From Alnus glutinosa (Eukaryota > Streptophyta > Magnoliopsida > Fagales > Betulaceae): 64,000 bases of DNA. The stretch covers positions 14,728,154 through 14,792,153 of the forward strand of contig NC_084886.1 of the NCBI RefSeq assembly GCF_958979055.1, read 5' to 3'. Below are positions 58,183 through 64,000 of the stretch, piece after piece; positions within the stretch are counted from its first letter, which is position 1; the number at the start of each line of letters is the position of its first letter. The translations under genes were made by a program, and so were the position numbers. The notes beneath the pieces are model-generated. The model was not told the origin of the DNA and did no database searches. It was given only the letters and a program-made list of their open reading frames with translations.

Positions 58183-59247
58183 CTTGCCCATAGTTTCTCT
58201 CTCTTTCTCTCAGAGCTCTCCAAAAAACCTCTCCAGAGTCAGTCTGTTTGCCGGGGGAGGGGGCCATAGCGCCCCCTCCTCCCGGCCTTTGCTTTGTCCT
58301 CTTAGCCCCTTGGGGCTCTAGAGGTTTTGTTTCCTCCCTGGGTTGGTCCAGTGGAGGCTAGAGTCTCCCAACCAATAGGGTTGTGGAGTTTTGTCCCACG
58401 GACTTGTTCCGATGGTGGTTTTAGTCCCCTAGCCGTTTGGTCTATGGTGGTTGTTTTCTTTTTCTGTTTTCTTGTTTTTGCTTTGCTTGGCAGGTACACC
58501 CTTTCTGAGGCCCCTGAAGCGGTGGAGCCTCCGTCGGTGCCGCCGGTGGGTAGATCTGGTAGGGGCTTTACTTTTCAATATTCTTTGGTGCCAGATCTGC
58601 TCTGTTCCGCTTATGTGCTGACGACACGCGCCCCCCAGTCGCTCCCGTCGTCGTCCTCTGTTCCTTTCACCGTTTTCTCCGGCCGAGACGCTCACTGGTC
58701 ACCGGCGCGTGGTATGCACTCGCCTGGGGTTTTCCTCCCTTCGACTGCGCGTGTGTGCCACAGCTGCATCTTTTGCCGGTTCTGGTTGGAGCCGAGGACT
58801 TCTGGCGTTTCTTCCACTGCTGCGGCTCTCCTGTCTTTGGCGCGTGTTTCTCACGCGCCGGCGCCGGTGACGGCGCGTGTGCTCCACGCGCCGCCGACGG
58901 TGCTCCTTCCGACGTCAGCTTCTGGTTTTGGGTGTTTTTTACCTGTTCTTGATCTCTGCTTGTATTTGGCTATTGCTCTGTGCTTAATCTAATCTAGTCA
59001 TAGCTTTTCTGCACAGACTGTTTGTGACCGATTCCATAGTGCAAGTAATGTTGGGTCCTCCGTCAACGCATAGGCACCTTTCTGTTGGCTAGGTTTATCT
59101 GTAGCAATTAGTCATAGCTTTATGGGGTATTTGGCTTGGGATCTCTGTATTGTTTTGAGTCCTGTAATGTTCTGAGTTTTTCTCAGTATGATTGTAACTT
59201 TGTTTACCCCCTTGAATGGATTAATTGACATTCTCTTCAAAAAAAAA
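58183..59247 (+). mobile_element. Poly(A)-tailed GC-rich retroposon, family copy 4, in the promoter of HRLI gene 2
   Basis: A 16-bp duplication flanks it: ACAAGCGGGGCACGAT (58,167-58,182) and ACAAGCGGGGCACAAT (59,248-59,263), with an A-tail before the second. The insertion ends 209 bp upstream of the HRLI gene 2 start codon. The body has the strongest hairpins (58,839-58,859 and 58,872-58,892). A 221-codon plus-strand ORF (58,327-58,992) starts with a hydrophobic segment and contains ARVSHAP and ARVLHAP in one frame. Whether it is translated is unknown; the other family copies do not keep the same long frame. Confidence 0.88.
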
Positions 59248-59397
59248 ACAAGCGGGGCACAATACTCCGGAACTGTGGGCATCATCGAGTCAACGTTCGA
59301 TCCGATCGAAACCCAAATTTGTGCGTCCGTCTGATCTCGCAAATATTCTGTTTTGTTTGCTGTATAATTGACCACTCGTCCCAACGACTATCTTAGC

Positions 59398-59471
59398 ACT
59401 CACTCTCTCTCTCTGAGCAGAAAAGGAAAAAAAAAAAAGAAAAAGAAAAAGAAAAAAACCCAAAGGGGCTA
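59398..59471 (+). promoter_or_regulatory. Pyrimidine- and A-rich 5' leader of HRLI gene 2
   Basis: A CTCTCTCTCTCT tract (about 59,403-59,415), as often seen near plant transcription starts, followed by an A-rich leader up to the ATG at 59,472. Confidence 0.4.
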
Positions 59472-61870
59472 ATGGGGTTCGTCTCTTTCTTGGGACGAGT
59501 GCTCTTCGCCTCGCTCTTCATCCTCTCCGCCAGGCAAATGTGAGCTTTTCTTTAACTCTTTATCTCTCTTTTTCCTCTCAGATCTGTCAAATCAGGATTT
59601 GTTTCCCTTTTTACATTTCTCTTTGTGGTTTGCGCATATTTTGGGTACAAGAAGAGTCTGCTTTTCTTAACGCTGATCTGCCTCTAAAGTTAATAACACT
59701 GCTGTGTGAAATTCAGGTTAGGGTATTTTGTGTTTCTAAAGGTGGTTAATTTAGGAGATTATGGTCACCCTATTGTTAGAATCTTATCTACCATCTTAAA
59801 ATTAACTAATTAACAATTTTAGATTTGAGCATATTAGTATTTATTAGTTAATAGGATATTAATATATTAAGAAAGAATTGAGGTAATAACTGTAGAGTGA
59901 TGAAATTTAAATCATTTAACTTAAAAGTAATAATTAAGATTTCCATAACTTGGTAACAAAGTTATGCTAAAAAATAATAAGGGTCTTAATCCAGTTTAAG
60001 AAATAGAGAGTAATGATGGACATAAGATAATTATAGATGTAACTTTAATGTGAAGAGGTTCCAAGAGTGTTGATACAGCTGTTGGTTCAATTAATGAGTT
60101 GTTACTGCACTTTTTTCTTGTCAAATCTTGTTGTGGTTCATTGAGTTCTTGAAAATCTGGGGGAGGAAATTCATCTATGTTACTTTATGCAGCGACTTGC
60201 TATGATACTCTAGCAACAACCGCAGCTCTGTGATCTTGTGGAAAATGTTTGTAAATAATTAATTTAACATTGTTTTTCTGTGTGTTTTTTAAAGTCTAAT
60301 TTTAATATTAACACTGGTGGGGGGTATCAAAGTGCTCGGTCCTAGATTTCAGTGCCCTGGAGAACACTGTTTTTGCCCCGGAGAACACTGTTGTTGCCTT
60401 GCATTCGTAATCGTGTTACGATCCTAAGTATTTCATATTGGTTAAGTGCATTCATAACCATGTATATATAAGCTCTTGAGCAACTTCTCCTTATAAGTTG
60501 GTTTTTAAAGACAAGTTTTACTTGAAGTTTTTTATCATTTGGTATCAGAGCTAGTCACCACGTCGAGTATGAGATCAAACTCAGTTTGTCGAGTATGGGA
60601 TAGAATGGGTTGTGGTTTTGCGGCCGAGTCACAATGGGAGCGACCTATAGGCTGGATTAAAATGTCTTGATACTATGTATAAGCTTAGTGTTAAGTCATT
60701 GAATATTGATAGGTGAGTGGAGCCGCCAAAAGAAAAAAGATTATCATCGAATCAGTGTCAATAGAGTGGGCTGTTGTGGACATCAGTTGTGTAGCGTGGT
60801 AATATATTATGATCTTAACTGTCCCACATCAATTAAGTGCAATTTTAACTATGCATATATAAGCTCTTGGACACCCTTCCTTCGTAAGCTAATTTTTAAG
60901 AATGAGGTTTGTATCAAATTGCTCTGCAGCTTCTGCTGGTCTGCCTGTTATTGTCATTTCCCTTGACTGTTTAACAAGTTTTGTGTAATTTGAAGTTAAA
61001 ATTAGAAGATAGTAATATGGGCTTGTTGTTTAATAAATATCTTCTCTGTGTCATTTGTTGAACAAAATGAATACCTTAAGTTCGGTTTATTGCTTGCATT
61101 ATGAAGCTGTCACACTGGGCTGTACTGAGCAATGCTATATATGTTCCTTCGCATTGAAACAATACTTAGGTATAATGAATTCGGTGCTGATGGCGGACCT
61201 GCTGCAAAGGAGTTTGCTACCAAATTCAGTGTTTTGCAGAAAAGTTTGTCCTCCGTATTAGGGGTCAGGGTGCCTGATGTTGATGTAAGAGCCTTTTGGT
61301 GTTTTTACTCTCTGGATCAGTTGTTTACCAATTAAAAATGTGTAATTTCATTTCTGATTTGACGATCTTCCAAACAGGTTAGACATTTAGTTGGAATTAC
61401 TATTTTCATGAAAGGGATTGGAGGCATTCTGTTTGTATTTTACAGCAGCTTTGCAGCCTGTCTCATGGTTAGAATTTACTTTAATTTTGGTTTATTTTAT
61501 ACGTTTGAAGAAATGACCTCTGAGTTTTGTGTTCCAGCTACTGCTGAGTATGTGACATTCTTTTTTCCTTTGCTGTAGCTCCTCCCCTTGGTGCTCACCA
61601 CTCCAATTCTTTACGATTTTTATAACTACCCACGTGATGAGCCTCAATATGGTTTACTCTTGAATGAATTCTTGCAGGTTTGTATAAAAAGTCTTTTGTG
61701 TTTCTCTTCATTGTCTGTTTGTTTGCCATGTGAAAACTATGAATTTTGGGTTTGCAATTTTTTTGCAGAGCACAGCACTTTGTGGTGCATTGCTTTTCTT
61801 CATAGGGATGAAGAACTCAATTCTGAAGAGGCAACTGAAGAAGAAGACTCCCAAAACAAAGACAGTTTAG
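59472..61870 (+). CDS. HR-like lesion-inducing (HRLI) family protein, gene 2
   Basis: The exons are 59,472-59,539, 61,170-61,284, 61,378-61,467, 61,579-61,677 and 61,769-61,870, with exactly the lengths of gene 1 (68, 115, 90, 99 and 102 bp), giving 157 codons. Motifs: MGFVSFLGRVLFASLFILSA, GGPAAKEFATKFSVL, FMKGIGGILFVFYSSFAACL, TTPILYDFYNY, ALLFFIGMKNS, and the basic end KRQLKKKTPKTKTV. Four hydrophobic segments (PF05514). Compared with gene 1 it is the more typical member at the C-terminus. Intron 1 (1.63 kb) holds a probable TRIM element. A possible polyadenylation signal AATAAA lies at 62,158. It is transcribed away from gene 1 with a transposon-filled gap of 4.7 kb. The role is inferred only from the family name. 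Confidence 0.94.
60360..60905 (+). mobile_element. TRIM-like miniature LTR retroelement in intron 1 of HRLI gene 2
   Basis: Two diverged direct repeats share TTAAGTGCA..., CATGTATATATAAGCTCTTG / GCATATATAAGCTCTTGG and a following TTTTTAA (about 60,440-60,530 and 60,830-60,900). The first is followed by the primer-binding site TGGTATCAGAGC (60,540-60,551). There is no coding capacity. The size of about 0.5 kb fits a terminal-repeat retrotransposon in miniature. Ends are approximate. Confidence 0.6.
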
Positions 61871-63067
61871 ATATACTCAGAAAAAAAAGTTCAGATATAA
61901 AAGAGAAGTAGTAGACTAGTAGTTGCAAAATGGATTCTTTTTAGGTGTTGAAATTTCAGGGTGTCAAGCTGGGACTATGCAGCATCCGGCATAAGTGTGG
62001 CTGTACATCAAGCTACTTAGCTTATGCTCATTTTTTGTAAATTATATTTCCCTTTTCTAGGGCATGTTACTTTGATTTTTTGGTTCTTTCCAGTATGGAG
62101 TGAAATTGTATATCAGCAAATGATCGAATGGATTGCTTGAAGATGCGATTATTTGAGAATAAAAGAACTTTGTTGAACTTTGCTTCTTTTGTTCACATGG
62201 TAGTTGGTGGGCAAGATAAAGTAAGATTTGAACATGATTTGATTGACAAATTGATTCTATCTTAAACTCGAGTATCCTAATAAGGACAATTTTAGCAGAC
62301 ATGGTTACGTACTTGTGCGTGTATAAATCCCAATAAGTGACTGTTGTATTTCTGTTTATAATTAATAATCAAAACAAAAAAGAAAAAATGAAACGAAAAT
62401 TATACACAACGTAACATTGGCTGTTTCAATGAAGCCAATTATAAAACTTCGTAGTTTTAGATGGTAGGCAATAACTTTATTTCAAAATTATTTTTGATTT
62501 GTCAAAAAGAAAATTATGACAGAATTATTGATTTGTCACAGCTATAGATCTGTAGGCAAATTGCTCGAAATTGGGCTGGGCAAAACCCACCCAAACCCGC
62601 CCCTATCAACCGCCGCTCCCGACAGGCTTCAACTGGAAGTCGGTAACGACTAACGATTTTCTGGATACTGATAGGTTCGGTTCGGGTCGGGTCATAAATC
62701 GAAATCTATTTTCTAAGAAAAAAACACAAAAGAGAGACCGGAGACCCGACTCGATAATATTTGATATACTCATATGGTGATATACATTTACTTGAAAAAA
62801 TTCCGACTGCCCCCAGGCTCCTTCGATGCTGTTTCCATTCTTGAATCTACCCTGCGGAAGAACTCTGCGAGGCTGTCCTCGGCGTTCCGAGAATTGTACC
62901 TGAACCCGAGGACTCCGGCGGAGTTAGGACTGGCGAAATTCCCGGCTTGAGGAATTAAAAAAAAAAAAGAGAAAAAGAAAATAAGGAAAAGCAAAACCGA
63001 AACGCAGTGCAATAGAAGGAGCAACAGCAACGGGTCAGTGTTCTTGCAGTGACTCAGTCCATTTGCC
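61871..63067. other. Region between HRLI gene 2 and the ARP9 gene
   Basis: 3' flank of HRLI gene 2, then an AT-rich stretch, then from about 62,780 the probable 5' leader and promoter of ARP9. A minus-strand ORF (63,120-62,788) antiparallel to the ARP9 leader matches no family that I know. Confidence 0.5.
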
Positions 63068-63988
63068 ATGGTAAGAACGACCAGACGAACCCTCAGAGCT
63101 TCTACCACTGATTCAGCCAACTGGAAAATCTGAGAAGTTTTTTCTCTTATGTTCGCAGGATTACCTAAAAACCGTGGTTCCTACACAACTCGTCGCCGAG
63201 CGAGGCTCCAATCTAGTCGTCATCAACCCAGGTACCGTAACCCTAAGCCTATCCCTACTCGCTCACACCCAAACCATTACTATTCAGCCCTGAAATTCAC
63301 GAGCACAAGCACACTGATTCGTTCTTTTTTTCCTTTTTTTTTTTGGTACCTCCAGGTTCTGCAAACATCAGAATAGGTCTCGCTTCGCAGGACACTCCGT
63401 TCAATATTCCTCACTGCGTTGCTCGGTACACCAACCAAGTCCCCAAGAGAAATGTTCAAGACCAGGTTTGTGACTCTTTCAGTATCGTCTGGAGTTGCAT
63501 TTTCTTTTTGGAAGTTTGAATTTTACAATTTTCATCAAGTCTTGGATTTTGGTTGGTGTTAAATCATTCTAAACGCTTATGCCACTTCTACCCACTTATT
63601 TACCTGAAATGTGTGAGGTAGAGTGCGGAGGTAGGCTTTGAGCTCATAACTACTGTTATGATACCATGTTAAATTACTAAACTGACATAGCAAGGTGAAT
63701 TTAATTATTATATTAGCATTTTTAAAGAGTGTTTTTTTTTTTTGGCCTTTTCAGATGCTCAATTCCCAGATTACTACTGCTCAGCATATGGAGCGGGAGA
63801 AGGCATATGATGTTGTGAGTCTACGCACATTGTTACACATTTTTACAGAATATTGTTGTTATTGTTGTTATTTTTATTTTTTTCATTTTAATTCTGTTTG
63901 TTTGTTTTCTTCTTTTTTAAAGATTGCGTCATTGATGAAGATACCTTTTCTGGATGAAGAGGTTGCCCACAATTCGTTCCCTCGCAAG
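63068..63988 (+). CDS. ARP9: Actin-related protein 9, first five coding exons; partial at window edge
   Basis: Coding exons 63,068-63,070 (ATG only), 63,159-63,231, 63,356-63,465, 63,755-63,814 and 63,923-63,988, all GT-AG and in frame. The product begins MDYLKTVVPTQLVAERGSN, then LVVINPGSANIRIGLA, IPHCVARYTNQVP, QHMEREKAYDV and SLMKIPFLDEEVAH. The NPGSANIRIGLA segment corresponds to the first phosphate-binding loop of the actin fold. It resembles plant ARP9, the counterpart of animal/fungal ARP8 of the INO80 chromatin-remodelling complex (family knowledge; the complex role is inference). The start was chosen because an intron lies directly after the only suitable ATG, and the acceptor TTCGCAG joins it to GATTACC. 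The gene continues to the right of the window. Confidence 0.92.
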
Positions 63989-64000
63989 GTATGCATAAAG

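Noticed and set aside
62788..63120. Minus-strand 110-codon ORF antiparallel to the ARP9 leader
   Set aside because: No recognised domain; contains polyleucine/phenylalanine from an A/T-rich tract. An antisense exon cannot be excluded, but there is no support for it.

Overview
The window is nuclear DNA of a flowering plant, almost certainly a eudicot. Genes have several short exons separated by AT-rich introns, and the space between them is packed with plant transposable elements (Ty1-copia, hAT, Mutator-like, LINE and TRIM). The species cannot be named from the sequence. I see no prokaryotic features, CRISPR array or organellar gene.

Region 1 (1-31,555) is a tandem array on the minus strand of four copies (A-D, left to right) of one gene for a 2-oxoglutarate/Fe(II)-dependent dioxygenase of the '1-aminocyclopropane-1-carboxylate oxidase homolog' group. 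Copy A is cut by the window edge. Copy B has a 2-bp frameshift in exon 1 and introns swollen by insertions, so it looks like a pseudogene. Copies C and D are intact at 371 codons each. All have three exons (542, 322 and 252 bp in C and D), and intron 2 has a GC donor. The spacers are duplicated with the genes and carry the same old insertions, including a LINE RNase H relic upstream of A, B and C.

Region 2 (31,555-45,730) is a nest of transposons. A copia element is split inside its reverse transcriptase by a solo LTR and by a 10.6-kb hAT element. The hAT transposase gene is itself interrupted by a 3.2-kb solo LTR, which contains another terminal-inverted-repeat element, and by a 2.45-kb Mutator-like element carrying a fragment of a calcineurin B-like (CBL) calcium-sensor gene. 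A LINE fragment sits at the hAT 5' side.

Region 3 (45,730-51,300) holds two nearly identical LTRs facing each other as a 0.48-kb-armed inverted repeat, a retroposon, a foldback element and a long poly(G) tract.

Region 4 (51,341-64,000) is the most gene-like part. It has two paralogous HR-like lesion-inducing (HRLI) genes in divergent orientation with identical exon lengths, followed by the first five exons of an ACTIN-RELATED PROTEIN 9 gene that runs off the right edge.

Four copies of one GC-rich, poly(A)-tailed retroposon family occur (near 4.7, 9.6, 47.8 and 58.2 kb). Three have clear target-site duplications, and all carry short CGCGTG/CACGCG hairpins. I regard this family as the best candidate for something not yet well described.
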